Below are positions 19,093-31,939 of a DNA stretch of 64,000 nucleotides, one piece after another. Numbering within the stretch: position 1 is the stretch's first letter; each line of letters opens with the position of its first letter. Source of the stretch: Zetaproteobacteria bacterium CG1_02_55_237 (GTDB lineage Bacteria; Pseudomonadota; Zetaproteobacteria; Mariprofundales; Mariprofundaceae); the NCBI GenBank assembly GCA_001871195.1, contig MNXA01000032.1, forward strand, positions 39,745 through 103,744. The letters run 5' to 3'. A model generated the notes under the pieces. It did no database searches, had not been told where the DNA came from, and was given only the letters and a program-made list of their open reading frames with translations. Made by a program: the position numbers and the translations under genes.

Positions 19093-20471
19093 GCCCTGAT
19101 CTTCTCCCTGATATCGCTGAGCCGGCTGCGCACGCCTGCATCACCCAGATACGCCACCACCCCGCTCATTTCCGGGCCATGGGTGGCGCCGGAAAGCGCC
19201 ACGCGCAGCGGCATGAAAAGTTTTTTTCCGGAGCACCCTGTAGCCTGTTTCACAGCATCGGCCCAGGCCTTCCAGCCACTACTGCCGTTCTCATCCCAAG
19301 CCTGCTGTGCGGCGATATAAAAGGCCTCGCCCGCGGTCTTTGCTTCGGTCAGACCATCATCCGGCAGGTCGGCGTGCGCATCAAGCAGACGGCGGAAAGT
19401 CAGTGCATCCTCAATGCGTTGCACATTGCCTTGCACCAGCGCTGTGAATGTCGTATCGGCCTGCGGCAGCAACGGCTGCAAAAGATTGCAAAGCTCTTCG
19501 ACTGGCAGCCCATGCAGCAAACGCGTATGCCAGCGCCACAATGCCTCGTCCTGCCAGCGTACCGCTGAGGTGGACAGGTGAGTCGCCTCAAAATGCTCAA
19601 GCAATGCAGCAAGATCGGCATCTTCAGGCATGTTCGGATGGCCCAGACGGGTCATGGCCTGCACCAGCGCCTGCGGCAGAAGGCCCGCATCGCGCATCTC
19701 GGCCACGCTGTGACTGCCGCTGCGTTTGGACAGCTTGCCACCGTCTTCTCCAAGCAGCAGTCCGTGGTGCAGGTAGAGCGGCGGCTGGTAGCCAAGCTTG
19801 TGCAACAGCCAGACCTGATAGGCTGAATTGGTCAGATGATCGTCGCCGCGCAACACATGCGTGATGCCGTCCAGTGCATCATCCACCGCGTTGGGCAGGA
19901 GAAAGGTAAAGCTGCCATCGGAGCGCACCACGACCGGGTCATCGAGATCGGTGCAGGCAAACTTCACTTCACCGCGCAGCGCATCGGATACCGTCACTTC
20001 ACCTTCCGGGTCGTGTACTGCCAGTCGCCAGACATGCGCCTCGGATTCCATGCGGCTGATTGATTCCCAGTCACTCAGCTCGCGACAGCGTCCTGTATAG
20101 CGCGGCGGCAGGCCGCGCGAGGCAGCCAGCTTGCGATCCAGTGACAATTGGTGTTCCGAACAGAAACAGGGATACGCTAACCCCTGAGCCGCCAGATTCT
20201 GCAGGGCCTCGCGATGCTGATCTGCATGCGCCGACTGGAATTTTGGCTCGCCATCCCACCCCAGACCCAGCCATGTCATATCCTGCTGGATGGCACGGAT
20301 GAACTCGTCTTGGGAGCGATCGGCATCGGTGTCCTCAAAGCGCAACAGGAAACGCCCGGCATGGCGGCGTGCATACAGCCAGTTAAGCAGCGCGGTGCGC
20401 ACATTACCCAGATGCAGCAGGCCCGTCGGGCTTGGCGCAAAGCGGGTTACAACCATCGATTCACTGTTCAC
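19089..20471 (-). CDS. gltX: glutamyl-tRNA synthetase
   Basis: Class I synthetase of 460 residues. The HIGH region reads 'APSPTGLLHLGNVRTALL', followed by 'RFEDTDADRS'. A zinc-type insertion has 'YPCFCSEHQ' and 'YTGRC'. 'LRGDDHLTNS' and the KMSKS-like 'GGKLSKRSGSHSV' complete the active site. The HLGN form and the sequence flavour resemble the second GluRS found in some proteobacteria, such as the Acidithiobacillus enzyme studied for tRNA-Gln charging, so tRNA preference is uncertain. The start is GTG 20471, overlapping the ftsB stop as GTGA; ATG 20456 is an alternative. Confidence 0.94.
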   Translation of the reverse strand: MNSESMVVTRFAPSPTGLLHLGNVRTALLNWLYARRHAGRFLLRFEDTDADRSQDEFIRAIQQDMTWLGLGWDGEPKFQSAHADQHREALQNLAAQGLAYPCFCSEHQLSLDRKLAASRGLPPRYTGRCRELSDWESISRMESEAHVWRLAVHDPEGEVTVSDALRGEVKFACTDLDDPVVVRSDGSFTFLLPNAVDDALDGITHVLRGDDHLTNSAYQVWLLHKLGYQPPLYLHHGLLLGEDGGKLSKRSGSHSVAEMRDAGLLPQALVQAMTRLGHPNMPEDADLAALLEHFEATHLSTSAVRWQDEALWRWHTRLLHGLPVEELCNLLQPLLPQADTTFTALVQGNVQRIEDALTFRRLLDAHADLPDDGLTEAKTAGEAFYIAAQQAWDENGSSGWKAWADAVKQATGCSGKKLFMPLRVALSGATHGPEMSGVVAYLGDAGVRSRLSDIREKIRA

Positions 20472-20791
20472 GGCTTCGCCTGTTCTCCCTTGTTCTCCAT
20501 CTGCCCGGAATTGCCTTTATCCTGAGGTACAATCAGCATGTATTCATCCGGATAGACATAGCCCAGCTCACGATGCACCAATTCCTCCAGCGCCTTCGGA
20601 TCCTTGCGCAGACGCAGGATATCCCCGGCCAGTTTTTCGCGTTGCTGCTGCATTGCACCCATCTGCTCCTGCAAACGCAACACCTCGGCATGCTCGGCGC
20701 GATACACCAGATAGCCATGCTTCGACCAGATGAGATCCCATGCCATATAAACGAGCAGGGCCAGGGACAAGCCCCAGCCCAGCCAACGCAA
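20468..20791 (-). CDS. ftsB: cell division protein FtsB
   Basis: Small bitopic membrane protein of about 107 residues. One N-terminal transmembrane helix ('LGWGLSLALLVYMAWDLIW') is followed by a coiled coil rich in Gln, Glu and Arg and the septum-type 'ELVHRELGYVYPDE', matching the FtsB/DivIC family that joins FtsL and FtsQ in the divisome. It lies directly after eno, the conserved eno-ftsB order. There is no ATG at the N-terminus; TTG 20791 is used, and a CTG a few codons upstream is another choice, so the first residues are uncertain. Confidence 0.9.
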   Translation of the reverse strand: MRWLGWGLSLALLVYMAWDLIWSKHGYLVYRAEHAEVLRLQEQMGAMQQQREKLAGDILRLRKDPKALEELVHRELGYVYPDEYMLIVPQDKGNSGQMENKGEQAKP

Positions 20792-20806
20792 GGACTTCTT
20801 CAGGGC

Positions 20807-22087
<1,281 letters not shown>

Positions 22088-22208
22088 TTACTTGCTCCTT
22101 GTAGGACTTAATGCCCACCCATTTTGTAGTTAGAAAGCTGTTATTTGCCGGAAAGCTACAGGATACACCGGGTTCACAACACCAGTGGCTGGCCGGCCGC
22201 CCTTGCGG

Positions 22209-23036
22209 CTATAGTTTTTTTACAACCTCATCGATTTGCTTCAATGTGGTCAGCAGGCCCTCCAGATCGGCCAGCGGCAATGAATTCGGCCCGTCGGACA
22301 GCGCTTTGTCCGGATCGGGATGTACTTCCATGAATACTGCGGCGACGCCGGTGGCCACGGCAGCGCGCGACAAGCCAGGCACAAATTCGCGATTGCCTCC
22401 TGTTGCGCCGCCCAGTCCGCCCGGCTGCTGCACCGAATGCGTGGCATCAAACACCAGCGGTGCGCCATATTCGCGCATCACCAGCAAGGAGCGCATATCG
22501 GAGACCAGATTGTTGTAGCCGAAGCTGGCACCGCGTTCGCAAAGCATGATATTCGCGTTGCCTGTCGCCAGCGCCTTATCGAGCACATGGCGCATATCCC
22601 AAGGGGCGAGAAACTGGCCCTTTTTGATGTTCACCGGTTTGCCGCAGCGGGCAACGGCATCAATAAAGTCGGTCTGTCGGCACAGAAAAGCCGGGGTTTG
22701 CAGCACATCGGCAACCTCTGCCACGGATGCAGCCTGCTCAGGTGTGTGTACATCGGTAATCACGGGCAGGCCGAGCTCATCCTTCACTCGGCTCAGGATA
22801 CGCAGCCCTTCATCCATGCCCGGGCCGCGAAAGCCGTCCTTGCTGGTCCGGTTGGCCTTGTCGAAACTGGATTTGAAGATCAAAGGCACGCCGCAGCGCT
22901 TGGCAATGGCCGCGATGGCCGCCGCTGTTTGCAGCGTGAAATCCTCGCCCTCGATGACGCAGGGACCGGCGAACAAAACCAAAGGCCTGTCCTGGGCGAT
23001 CTCGAAATCGGCGATGCGGATGCGGTGTGTGTTCAT
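22209..23036 (-). CDS. kdsA: 3-deoxy-8-phosphooctulonate (Kdo-8-P) synthase
   Basis: KdsA of 275 residues condenses arabinose-5-phosphate with PEP to make Kdo-8-phosphate for LPS. Visible are '[15 protein letters not shown]', '[12 protein letters not shown]', '[11 protein letters not shown]', '[10 protein letters not shown]', '[13 protein letters not shown]', '[12 protein letters not shown]' and '[11 protein letters not shown]'. The start is ATG 23036, with GGGAG 6 bases upstream, and it begins just after the pyrG stop; a longer frame to 23147 only runs through pyrG. Its presence shows that the organism makes a Kdo-containing outer membrane. Confidence 0.97.
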   Translation of the reverse strand: MNTHRIRIADFEIAQDRPLVLFAGPCVIEGEDFTLQTAAAIAAIAKRCGVPLIFKSSFDKANRTSKDGFRGPGMDEGLRILSRVKDELGLPVITDVHTPEQAASVAEVADVLQTPAFLCRQTDFIDAVARCGKPVNIKKGQFLAPWDMRHVLDKALATGNANIMLCERGASFGYNNLVSDMRSLLVMREYGAPLVFDATHSVQQPGGLGGATGGNREFVPGLSRAAVATGVAAVFMEVHPDPDKALSDGPNSLPLADLEGLLTTLKQIDEVVKKL

Positions 23037-23038
23037 TT

Positions 23039-24718
<1,680 letters not shown>

Positions 24719-24754
24719 TCAAGAAGAGGGTTTTTTTCATGAGCAATATTCACA

Positions 24755-27700
24755 TCAATCCACCCAGCGGCGGGCGTTGCGGAACATGCGCAGCCACGGC
24801 CCGTCCTCACCCCAGGTTTTCTCACCATGATTGTCGGGATGCCATGAGTATTGCACGGTGCGGAACAGGCGTTCCGGGTGCGGCATCATGATGCTGAATC
24901 GGCCATTTTCAGTGGTGAAACCGGTCAAGCCGTCCACAGAGCCGTTCGGGTTGTGCGGATAGGTCAATGCCGGTGCACCATCTGGCCCAAGGAAACGCAG
25001 GCAGGCCGTCGCATTCTGCTGTTGCGCAGCTGTGTCGAACACAGCCCGGCCCTCGCCGTGCGCCACCACCAGCGGCAGCTTTGAACCGGCCATATCGCGC
25101 ATAAACAGGGATGGCGATGCCAGCACCTCGACCTGCAACAGCCTTGCTTCAAACTGTTCAGACCTGTTGCGTTCGAAACGTGGCCAGTGCTCGGCCCCCG
25201 GAATCAGCGATTTTAGTGCGCTCATCATCTGACAACCGTTGCATACGCCCAGCGCAAACGAATCGGAGCGCTGGAAAAAGGCCTCGAATTCATCGCGGGC
25301 GCGCCCATTGTACAGAACCGAATTGGCCCAGCCGCGGCCGGCACCGAGCACATCGCCAAAGGAGAATCCGCCGCAGGCAGCCAGACCAAGAAAGCCATCG
25401 AGTTGCACGCGGCCATCGATGATGTCGGACATATGCACATCGACACTGTCGAAGCCGGCGCGATCAAAGGCTGCCGCCATTTCGATCTGCCCGTTGACCC
25501 CCTGCTCGCGCAGAATCGCCATGCGTGGGCGGACGCCGCCGATATAAGGGGCGCAGATATCTTCCGCCGGATCAAAGCTCAGTTCAGTATGCAGCCCTGC
25601 ATCATTCTTGTCGGCAAGCGCATCGAAGCCTTCGCGGGCACAATCCGGGTTGTCCCGGATTTCCTGCATGCGGTAGCTGGTTTCGGCCCAGGTCTGATGC
25701 AAGGTCTGCACATGGGTATCAATCAGGCCACCGCTGTGCCCGCGCATGAACACAAGACCGTCCTTGCGCGGATGCCCGATGATATGCGCCACATGCGCCA
25801 GACCGGATATGGCCAGATGCGCCAGTACCTTTTCGCGCTGGTTGCGTCGAATCTGAATCACTGCGCCCAGCTCTTCGGCAAACAGAATGCCGGCTTCATC
25901 ATGCCCCAGGGCTTCAAGATGAATGGTCAGGCCGCAGCGGCCGGCAAAGGCCATTTCGCATAACGTGGCAAACAGCCCGCCGTCGGAACGGTCGTGATAG
26001 GCCAGCAGCAGGCCCTCACGAGTCAGATGGCGGATACCGTTGAAGAATGCCTTGAGTAGTTCTGCATCGTCCACATCAGGGGTGATCTCGCCGGTGGCGC
26101 TGAACACTTGGGCCAGAGCTGAACCACCAAGACGGTGCTGCCCCTTGCCCAGATCAAGAAGAATCAGATCGGTATCGCCCTGATCCATGCGCAGCTCAGG
26201 GGTAAGGGTGCGGCGTGCATCCGTTACCGGCGCAAAAGCGGAAATATTCAGCGATACCGGTGAAATCATTTCGCGTCGCTCCGAACCCTTAGGGCCGCTG
26301 GATTGCCAGACGCTTTTCATGGACAGCGAATCCTTGCCGACCGGAATCGAGATGCCGAGCGCAGGGCAAAGCTCAAGGCCGATGGCGCGCACGCTGTCGA
26401 ACAGTCGTGCATCCTCACCTGCATGTCCGCAGGCCGCCATCCAGTTGGCCGACAGCTTCACATCGCCCAGTTTCTCAATGTCGGCAGCGGCAATATTGGT
26501 CAATGCCTCGCCAACTGCCATGCGCGCGGCAGCCGGCGCATTGAGCACGGCAATCGGGGTGCGCTCGCCCATAGCCATGGCCTCGCCCGCAAAGCCCGCA
26601 AAATCGCGCAGGGTGACCGCACAATCGGCTACCGGCACCTGCCATTTTCCGACCATCTGGTCGCGCGCCACCAGTCCCGTTACCGAGCGGTCACCGATGG
26701 TGATGAGAAACTCTTTGCCGGCCACAGCAGGCAGGCGCAAGACGCGTAAGGCTGCCTCGCCAATATCAACTCTTGCGGCATGCAACGGGGCGCTAACTGC
26801 GGCAATGCGTTTGACGTCGCGGCGCATTTTAGGCGGCTTACCTAGCAGGACATCAAGAGGCAGATCCACGGGCTTGTTGCTGAATTCAGGATCTTCGACC
26901 AGTAATTGCCGGTCATCTGTTGTTTCGCCGAGCACGGCAAACGGGCAGCGCTCGCGCTCGCAGATGGTATGGAAGCGATGCAGGTCATCCTTGCTGATGG
27001 CCAGCACATAGCGTTCCTGCGCCTCGTTGCACCATATCTGCATCGGGCTCATGCCCGGTTCCATATTGTGCACGGCGCGCAGATCGATCCAGCCGCCACG
27101 CCCGGCATCGTTGATTAATTCCGGCACCGCGTTGGACAGGCCGCCGGCACCGATATCATGGATGAACAGGATCGGGTTTTGCTTGCCCATCTGCCAGCAG
27201 CGATCCAGCACCTCCTGGCAACGGCGCTCCATTTCCGGGTTGCCGCGCTGCACCGAATCGAAGTCCAAGGATTCTACATTCGCGCCTGCATCCATACTCG
27301 ATGCTGCACCGCCGCCAAGGCCGATCAGCATGGCCGGCCCGCCCAGCTGAATCACCAGTGAGCCTTCGGGAACCTCGCTCTTGTGGATATGCCGGGCATC
27401 GATATTGCCCACGCCACCGGCTATCATGATCGGCTTGTGGTAGCCGTACAGGGTTCCGTTAGCACCTTCGCCGACCTGTTGTTCATAACTGCGGAAGTAG
27501 CCGCACAGGTTCGGACGGCCGAACTCGTTGTTGAAGGCGGCTGCACCGATAGGTCCTTCAAGCATGATATCAAGTGCTGATGCAATACGGCCGGGCTTGC
27601 CGAAATCCCGTTCCCATGGCTGTTCGAAATCAGGGATGCGCAGATTGGAGACCGTAAAACCGCATAGTCCGGCCTTCGGCTTGCTGCCGATGCCGGTTGC

Positions 27701-28684
27701 TCCCTCGTCGCGAATCTCGCCGCCCGAGCCAGTGGCGGCTCCCGGAAATGGCGCAATGGCTGTCGGGTGATTGTGCGTCTCCACTTTCATCAGGATATGC
27801 GTCAGATCGTTATGTGCCTTGTAGTCCCCGATTGCATCGGGGTAAAAGCGTGCCGTCATGCCTCCCTCAATCACCGAGGAATTGTCGCTGTATGCAACCA
27901 AGGTGCCTTCCGGGCTGGTTTTGTGCGTGTGCCGGATCATGGCGAACAGGCTTGTATCCTGGTCCTCACCATCGATGACCCATTCGGCGTTAAAAATCTT
28001 GTGGCGGCAATGCTCGGAATTGGCCTGCGCGAACATCATCAGTTCGGCATCCGAGGGATTGCGCTGTATGGCTGTGAAATGGGCCAGCAGGTAATCGATT
28101 TCATCGTCGGCCAGGGCCAGCCCCAAGGTCTTGTTGGCTCCAGCCAGCGCTTCCCTGCCGCCACTTTGAATATCGACATGCGCCAGAGGGGCGGGTGCCT
28201 GATGCGAAAAAAGATGAACAAGAGAAGCGCTGTCGGTTAGAACCGATTCGGTCATACGGTCATGGAGACACTCGGCTATCAGGGCTCGGTGAGCAGCTGT
28301 CGCCCCCTGGACGCGATAGACAAGACCACGTTCAAGCCGGACAAGAGCGGACAGGCCGCAATGGCCGGCGATATCGGTCGCCTTGGATGACCAGGGGCTG
28401 ATGGTGCCGATGCGTGGTGTGATGATGAACAGCTCATCACTGGCCTGCGCAGTGAAGCTCCGCTCTTCATGTCCTAATATCGTTGCCAGTCGCGCGCTGT
28501 CGTCCTCAGTCCATTGGGCATCTACCTCGGCGATATGCAGATAAAAGGCTTCGGGATGTAGATTGTTTAGATTATAGGCGGCGAACTGTTGTAACAGCTT
28601 GGCGCGGCGGAAATCGGACAGGGCCGGCTGGCCTTGCAGGGTAAGAATACGGGTGGGTGAGGAGGCGGCAGACATGCGCATCAT
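24755..28684 (-). CDS. purL: phosphoribosylformylglycinamidine synthase (large single-chain PurL)
   Basis: Single-chain PurL of 1309 residues, the form used by many proteobacteria, which converts FGAR to FGAM in purine synthesis. It has an N-terminal PurS-like part, two AIRS/FGAM domain pairs ('[20 protein letters not shown]', '[20 protein letters not shown]') and a C-terminal glutaminase domain with 'GVCNGCQMM' for the nucleophile Cys and '[10 protein letters not shown]' for the catalytic His and Glu. Three closely spaced in-frame ATGs (28684, 28681, 28675) compete as start. It lies between def and pyrG on the same strand. Confidence 0.98.
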   Translation of the reverse strand: MMRMSAASSPTRILTLQGQPALSDFRRAKLLQQFAAYNLNNLHPEAFYLHIAEVDAQWTEDDSARLATILGHEERSFTAQASDELFIITPRIGTISPWSSKATDIAGHCGLSALVRLERGLVYRVQGATAAHRALIAECLHDRMTESVLTDSASLVHLFSHQAPAPLAHVDIQSGGREALAGANKTLGLALADDEIDYLLAHFTAIQRNPSDAELMMFAQANSEHCRHKIFNAEWVIDGEDQDTSLFAMIRHTHKTSPEGTLVAYSDNSSVIEGGMTARFYPDAIGDYKAHNDLTHILMKVETHNHPTAIAPFPGAATGSGGEIRDEGATGIGSKPKAGLCGFTVSNLRIPDFEQPWERDFGKPGRIASALDIMLEGPIGAAAFNNEFGRPNLCGYFRSYEQQVGEGANGTLYGYHKPIMIAGGVGNIDARHIHKSEVPEGSLVIQLGGPAMLIGLGGGAASSMDAGANVESLDFDSVQRGNPEMERRCQEVLDRCWQMGKQNPILFIHDIGAGGLSNAVPELINDAGRGGWIDLRAVHNMEPGMSPMQIWCNEAQERYVLAISKDDLHRFHTICERERCPFAVLGETTDDRQLLVEDPEFSNKPVDLPLDVLLGKPPKMRRDVKRIAAVSAPLHAARVDIGEAALRVLRLPAVAGKEFLITIGDRSVTGLVARDQMVGKWQVPVADCAVTLRDFAGFAGEAMAMGERTPIAVLNAPAAARMAVGEALTNIAAADIEKLGDVKLSANWMAACGHAGEDARLFDSVRAIGLELCPALGISIPVGKDSLSMKSVWQSSGPKGSERREMISPVSLNISAFAPVTDARRTLTPELRMDQGDTDLILLDLGKGQHRLGGSALAQVFSATGEITPDVDDAELLKAFFNGIRHLTREGLLLAYHDRSDGGLFATLCEMAFAGRCGLTIHLEALGHDEAGILFAEELGAVIQIRRNQREKVLAHLAISGLAHVAHIIGHPRKDGLVFMRGHSGGLIDTHVQTLHQTWAETSYRMQEIRDNPDCAREGFDALADKNDAGLHTELSFDPAEDICAPYIGGVRPRMAILREQGVNGQIEMAAAFDRAGFDSVDVHMSDIIDGRVQLDGFLGLAACGGFSFGDVLGAGRGWANSVLYNGRARDEFEAFFQRSDSFALGVCNGCQMMSALKSLIPGAEHWPRFERNRSEQFEARLLQVEVLASPSLFMRDMAGSKLPLVVAHGEGRAVFDTAAQQQNATACLRFLGPDGAPALTYPHNPNGSVDGLTGFTTENGRFSIMMPHPERLFRTVQYSWHPDNHGEKTWGEDGPWLRMFRNARRWVD

Positions 28685-28731
28685 CCTAGCCTGGAATTTT
28701 ATCGAAACCAGTCCGCGACGAATTATGTGTT

Positions 28732-29241
28732 TTATTGGCGGGACATGCGTCGGACGAGTTCCTGAGTGGAAACCACGCGGTCGATAAACAGGATGCCATC
28801 GAGATGATCAATTTCATGCTGGATAACCCGAGCTTCGAAGCCTGAGGATTCAATTTCGTGTGTGACGCCAGCCCCATCCTGAAACTGCACGCGCACCGAT
28901 TTGGCTCGCTGCACCATGCCCACCCAGTCTGGCACCGACAGGCAGCCCTCGCGGCCAAGCACCTTTTCGCTGGATTTTTTAACCACGACCGGGTTGGTCA
29001 TGTATAATAAGCCATGGTTGCGACAGGGGTGACGCGCCAAGGAGCAGTCAACCACGATCATGCGGTTGTTGATGCCCAGTTGCGGTGCCGCAACACCCAC
29101 CCCGCCGGGGCCGGCACGCATGGCCGCATCAAGCCGCGCAAATGTTTTTTGAAGTTCCGCATCAAATGCTGTGACCGTTTCAGCCATCCTGCGCAGGCGT
29201 TCGTCGGGCAGGGTAAGAATGGATGCAGGTGAGGCATGCAT
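28732..29241 (-). CDS. def: peptide deformylase
   Basis: Metalloprotease of 169 residues that removes the N-formyl group from nascent proteins. The three motifs are present: '[10 protein letters not shown]' (GxGxAAxQ), 'EGCLSVP' with metal ligand Cys100, and 'QHEIDHLDG' with His142, Glu143 and His146. It is not in the usual def-fmt pair; fmt is absent here and the neighbours are purL and an ACT-domain gene. The C-terminus is slightly shortened relative to E. coli Def, but all catalytic residues are retained, so it should be active. Confidence 0.96.
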   Translation of the reverse strand: MHASPASILTLPDERLRRMAETVTAFDAELQKTFARLDAAMRAGPGGVGVAAPQLGINNRMIVVDCSLARHPCRNHGLLYMTNPVVVKKSSEKVLGREGCLSVPDWVGMVQRAKSVRVQFQDGAGVTHEIESSGFEARVIQHEIDHLDGILFIDRVVSTQELVRRMSRQ

Positions 29242-29263
29242 GGCTTAAAGGTTCAATCAGGCC

Positions 29264-29800
29264 CTAGAGCACATCCTCATCCATTACATGCACTTCGATA
29301 TCCACATCGAGTTTATCCGCCACTTTGGCCAGGCGCTCGCGCAGGGCCGGTATGGAATCGCCTGCAGCCACTTCCAGCGCCATCATGTATTGCGTATTGC
29401 CATCCTGATACTGCCGACTGCGTGTCGACAGATCGACCACCGAGGCATCAAGGGAGGCCAGCGCATCGGTCACTGTATGCACAATGCCGGGCTGGTCCGA
29501 TCCGTTGACCGTTACCACGCAATCCGGCTCGGGCGCGCTAAGTGCAAATTCCTCATCCGATAATTCAGTTGATTGTACATGCAGCCCTGTTTTCTGCTCC
29601 AGATGTGCCATGGCGGCCTTGAGTTCACCCAGCTTGGCTGTGCTGCCCAGCGAGACAATCAGCATCATGGCAAAGCGACCGCGTAGCGCAGTCATCGATG
29701 AATCCTCGATATTGGTGTCCAGCTCCAGCAGGGCTTCGGAAACATCGCGAACAATGCCCGGCCTGTCGTGGCCGGAAATGGATAACAATACAGAACTCAT
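29264..29800 (-). CDS. tandem ACT-domain protein, GcvR-like
   Basis: Protein of 178 residues made of two ACT domains (about 1-75 and 90-170), each opening with the ligand-binding pattern: 'ISGHDRPGIVRDVSEAL' and 'VNGSDQPGIVHTVTDAL'. This architecture matches the glycine cleavage system transcriptional repressor GcvR, which in E. coli acts by binding GcvA rather than DNA. No gcv genes or GcvA-like regulator are visible in the window, so the partner and ligand (glycine or another amino acid) are not established. It lies between iscA and def on the same strand. Confidence 0.8.
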   Translation of the reverse strand: MSSVLLSISGHDRPGIVRDVSEALLELDTNIEDSSMTALRGRFAMMLIVSLGSTAKLGELKAAMAHLEQKTGLHVQSTELSDEEFALSAPEPDCVVTVNGSDQPGIVHTVTDALASLDASVVDLSTRSRQYQDGNTQYMMALEVAAGDSIPALRERLAKVADKLDVDIEVHVMDEDVL

Positions 29801-29886
29801 AATGCCTCTCTCATGGTGCGGAATGACGGGCGCGGGGCACGTCTGAAGCAGTAATGTACAGCACGGCAGGGGTCAATCAAACCATC

Positions 29887-30237
29887 CTAGACGGTGAACG
29901 ATACACCGCAGCCGCATTCGCCTTTTTTGTTCGGGTTGCGAAAGACAAAGGCGGAAGACAGGAAGTCCTGTTCGAAATCAATCACCAGCCCGCTCAGCGC
30001 CCGCGCATAGGATTCAGCATCCACAAACAGAGAAAAACCATCAAACGCCAGTACATGATCGCCTCTCACAGGTGCATCGCAGAAATTCACCACATATTCT
30101 AGCCCGGAGCAGCCGGACTCACGCAGGCTCAGGCGGATGCCGGCCACGCCCTTGTCGGCGGTTTGCTGCCGCATGCGTTGAACCGCAGCATCGGTGAGCT
30201 GGATGTCGGCCTGATTCACTGTTTCCTGTTGCATCAT
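29887..30237 (-). CDS. iscA: HesB/IscA-family iron-sulfur assembly protein
   Basis: A-type Fe-S carrier of 116 residues. The three family cysteines are present, one in 'ESGCSGLEYV' and two in the C-terminal 'GECGCGVSF'. 'FRNPNKKGECGCG' is typical of IscA. The ATG at 30237 follows AGGAGA closely, a good ribosome site. It follows iscR and a cysteine desulfurase gene, with an 18-base gap, so it is best called IscA by context; SufA or ErpA cannot be excluded on sequence alone. Confidence 0.9.
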   Translation of the reverse strand: MMQQETVNQADIQLTDAAVQRMRQQTADKGVAGIRLSLRESGCSGLEYVVNFCDAPVRGDHVLAFDGFSLFVDAESYARALSGLVIDFEQDFLSSAFVFRNPNKKGECGCGVSFTV

Positions 30238-30255
30238 GTCTCCTGATTATTTTGT

Positions 30256-31383
30256 TTAGGCTGCGCCGGCCATGCTGCGCAGGCGTTGGCGGATGCGGCC
30301 CAGTTCGGCGACCAAAGCCGTCGCATCCTGTTCCGTATTCGATGGGCCGAAACTCACGCGAAGACTGCTGCGCGCCTGTTCCTGCGATGCGCCCATGGCT
30401 AGCAACACATGCGAAGGCTCGCGCTTGCCTGAGGAGCAGGCGGAGCCTGAGGCCACGGCAAAGCCGGCCAGATCGAGTTGCATCAAAAGCGTTTCACCAT
30501 CCAGTCCCGGGATGCAGAACATGCTGGTGTTCGGCGTGCGCTCGGCACCTTGTCCAAAAATCACCACATCACGCATTTGCGCGGTCAGTGCTGTCTCGAA
30601 ATCGTCGCGCATCCGGGAAAGCGATGTAAAATTCATTCCGCCGAGTGCAGCTGTAAAGCCGGCGATGCCCGGTACATTCTCGGTTCCGGAGCGGCGTTTG
30701 CGCTCCTGTCCGCCACCCGGTGCAATCTCCTGCAGGCTCATGCCGCGCCGTACAATCAATGCGCCAACGCCGCGCGGGCCGCCGATCTTGTGTGCCGAAA
30801 GGGAAATGAAATCCGCCTGCCAGTCGCGCAGGGATACCTTCGCCTTGCCCAGTACCTGCACTGCATCGACCATAAATGCGATGTCGCGTTCCCGGCAAAG
30901 CGCGCCGATTTTCGCAATCGGCTGCACCACGCCCGTTTCATTATTGGCAGCCATAACGGCTACGAGTCGGGTGTCGTCACGCAAGGCATCCAACACATCA
31001 TCCGCCGATATCGCACCGCTGCGCGAAGGTCGCAGGCGCGTGACCTGCCAGCCGGCTTCTTCCAGGCGTGCCACAGGTTGTAATACGGCAGGATGCTCAA
31101 TGGCCGTGGTGATGATATGTCCGGTTTTTTGCGTGGCGCAGTAACCGCTTATAGCCAGATTGTTGGCCTCGGTGCCGCCGGAGGTGAATACCACCGAACC
31201 GCTTTCAGAGCCCACATGTGCAGCCAGTGCATCACGGGCATCGTCGAGCACGCGCCGCGCATTACGCCCGGCCCAGTGCAGGCTGGAAGGATTGCCGTAA
31301 GCCTGCTGCGCCGCCTCTACCTGCGCCTCTAGCGCAGCCTCAAGCGGTGGGCAGGTGGCATTGTAATCAAGATACCGCTGCAA
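30256..31383 (-). CDS. iscS: cysteine desulfurase (IscS/NifS family)
   Basis: PLP enzyme of 375 residues that takes sulfur from cysteine for Fe-S and thio-cofactor assembly. Visible are 'YLDYNATCPP', 'GNPSSLHWAGR', 'FTSGGTEANNLAI', 'NNETGVVQPI', the PLP lysine in 'SLSAHKIGGPRGVGAL', 'GGGQERKRRSGTENVPGI' and the catalytic Cys in 'ASGSACSSGKREPSHVL'. It is shorter than E. coli IscS (404). The only available start is TTG 31383, inside the last codons of iscR, since a TGA stop lies just upstream in this frame. iscU is not adjacent. Confidence 0.95.
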   Translation of the reverse strand: MQRYLDYNATCPPLEAALEAQVEAAQQAYGNPSSLHWAGRNARRVLDDARDALAAHVGSESGSVVFTSGGTEANNLAISGYCATQKTGHIITTAIEHPAVLQPVARLEEAGWQVTRLRPSRSGAISADDVLDALRDDTRLVAVMAANNETGVVQPIAKIGALCRERDIAFMVDAVQVLGKAKVSLRDWQADFISLSAHKIGGPRGVGALIVRRGMSLQEIAPGGGQERKRRSGTENVPGIAGFTAALGGMNFTSLSRMRDDFETALTAQMRDVVIFGQGAERTPNTSMFCIPGLDGETLLMQLDLAGFAVASGSACSSGKREPSHVLLAMGASQEQARSSLRVSFGPSNTEQDATALVAELGRIRQRLRSMAGAA

Positions 31384-31867
31384 CCCGTTTATCCACCATC
31401 ATGATCGGCTGCGGCGTTGGCGCATATTGCTCCACCGGGGCCAGGGTTACGCCATCCAGCGAAACCTTCTTGTCACAGACATCCTGCAAGGTCACCACAT
31501 CAAGGAAACGATAGATATGCATGCCCAGCGCATCCCACAATTCATGGGTGTCACAACGGTTGCCGCGATGGCAGCCGCGCAGCGCATTCACGCAGCGCGT
31601 TGCCTTGATCTGCTCATCCACGGCGCGAATGACATCCGAGACGGTGATTTCTGCAGCCGGCCTGTTGAGCAGGTAACCGCCACCTGGCCCGCGTACACTT
31701 TTCACTAGGCCACCTTCACGCAGGCGGCGAAACAGCTGCTCCAGATAGGAAAGGGAAATAAACTGCCGATCGGAAATGGCGGCCAGATTTACCGGCCCTG
31801 CTTCCTCATTCTTGCTTAAATCAATCATTGCGGACACTGCGTAGCGGCCCTTGCTGGTTAAGCGCAT
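31367..31867 (-). CDS. iscR: Rrf2-family iron-sulfur cluster regulator IscR
   Basis: Transcription factor of 166 residues with an N-terminal winged helix ('MRLTSKGRYAVSAMIDL', 'ISLSYLEQLFRRLREGGLV', 'VRGPGGGYLLNRP'). The [2Fe-2S] ligands expected of IscR are in place: Cys92, Cys99 and Cys105, with His108 in the position of the E. coli histidine ligand. It should repress its own operon when holding a cluster. It is the first gene of iscR-iscS-iscA and overlaps iscS by 17 bases. A site resembling the E. coli type 1 IscR operator overlaps its promoter. Confidence 0.95.
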   Translation of the reverse strand: MRLTSKGRYAVSAMIDLSKNEEAGPVNLAAISDRQFISLSYLEQLFRRLREGGLVKSVRGPGGGYLLNRPAAEITVSDVIRAVDEQIKATRCVNALRGCHRGNRCDTHELWDALGMHIYRFLDVVTLQDVCDKKVSLDGVTLAPVEQYAPTPQPIMMVDKRVAAVS

Positions 31868-31907
31868 ATCAAACCTCCGGTTGGGAATAACCCCATGCGA
31901 GGGTGGG

Positions 31908-31939
31908 ATATTATAATCCCGACCAATTCAGTCAAGTAT
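31908..31939 (-). promoter_or_regulatory. iscR promoter with IscR type 1-like operator
   Basis: On the minus strand, 31939 to 31915 reads ATACTTGACTGAATTGG followed by TCGGGATT. Compared from memory with the E. coli type 1 consensus (ATASYYGACTRWWWYAG then TCRRSTAT) it agrees at about 22 of 25 positions. The same bases contain a -35 TTGACT (31930-31935). TAATAT at 31908-31913 (16-base spacer) or TATAAT at 31910-31915 (14-base spacer) is the -10. The site overlaps the stop codon of bioD, so iscR has its own promoter inside the end of the biotin operon. Confidence 0.72.
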
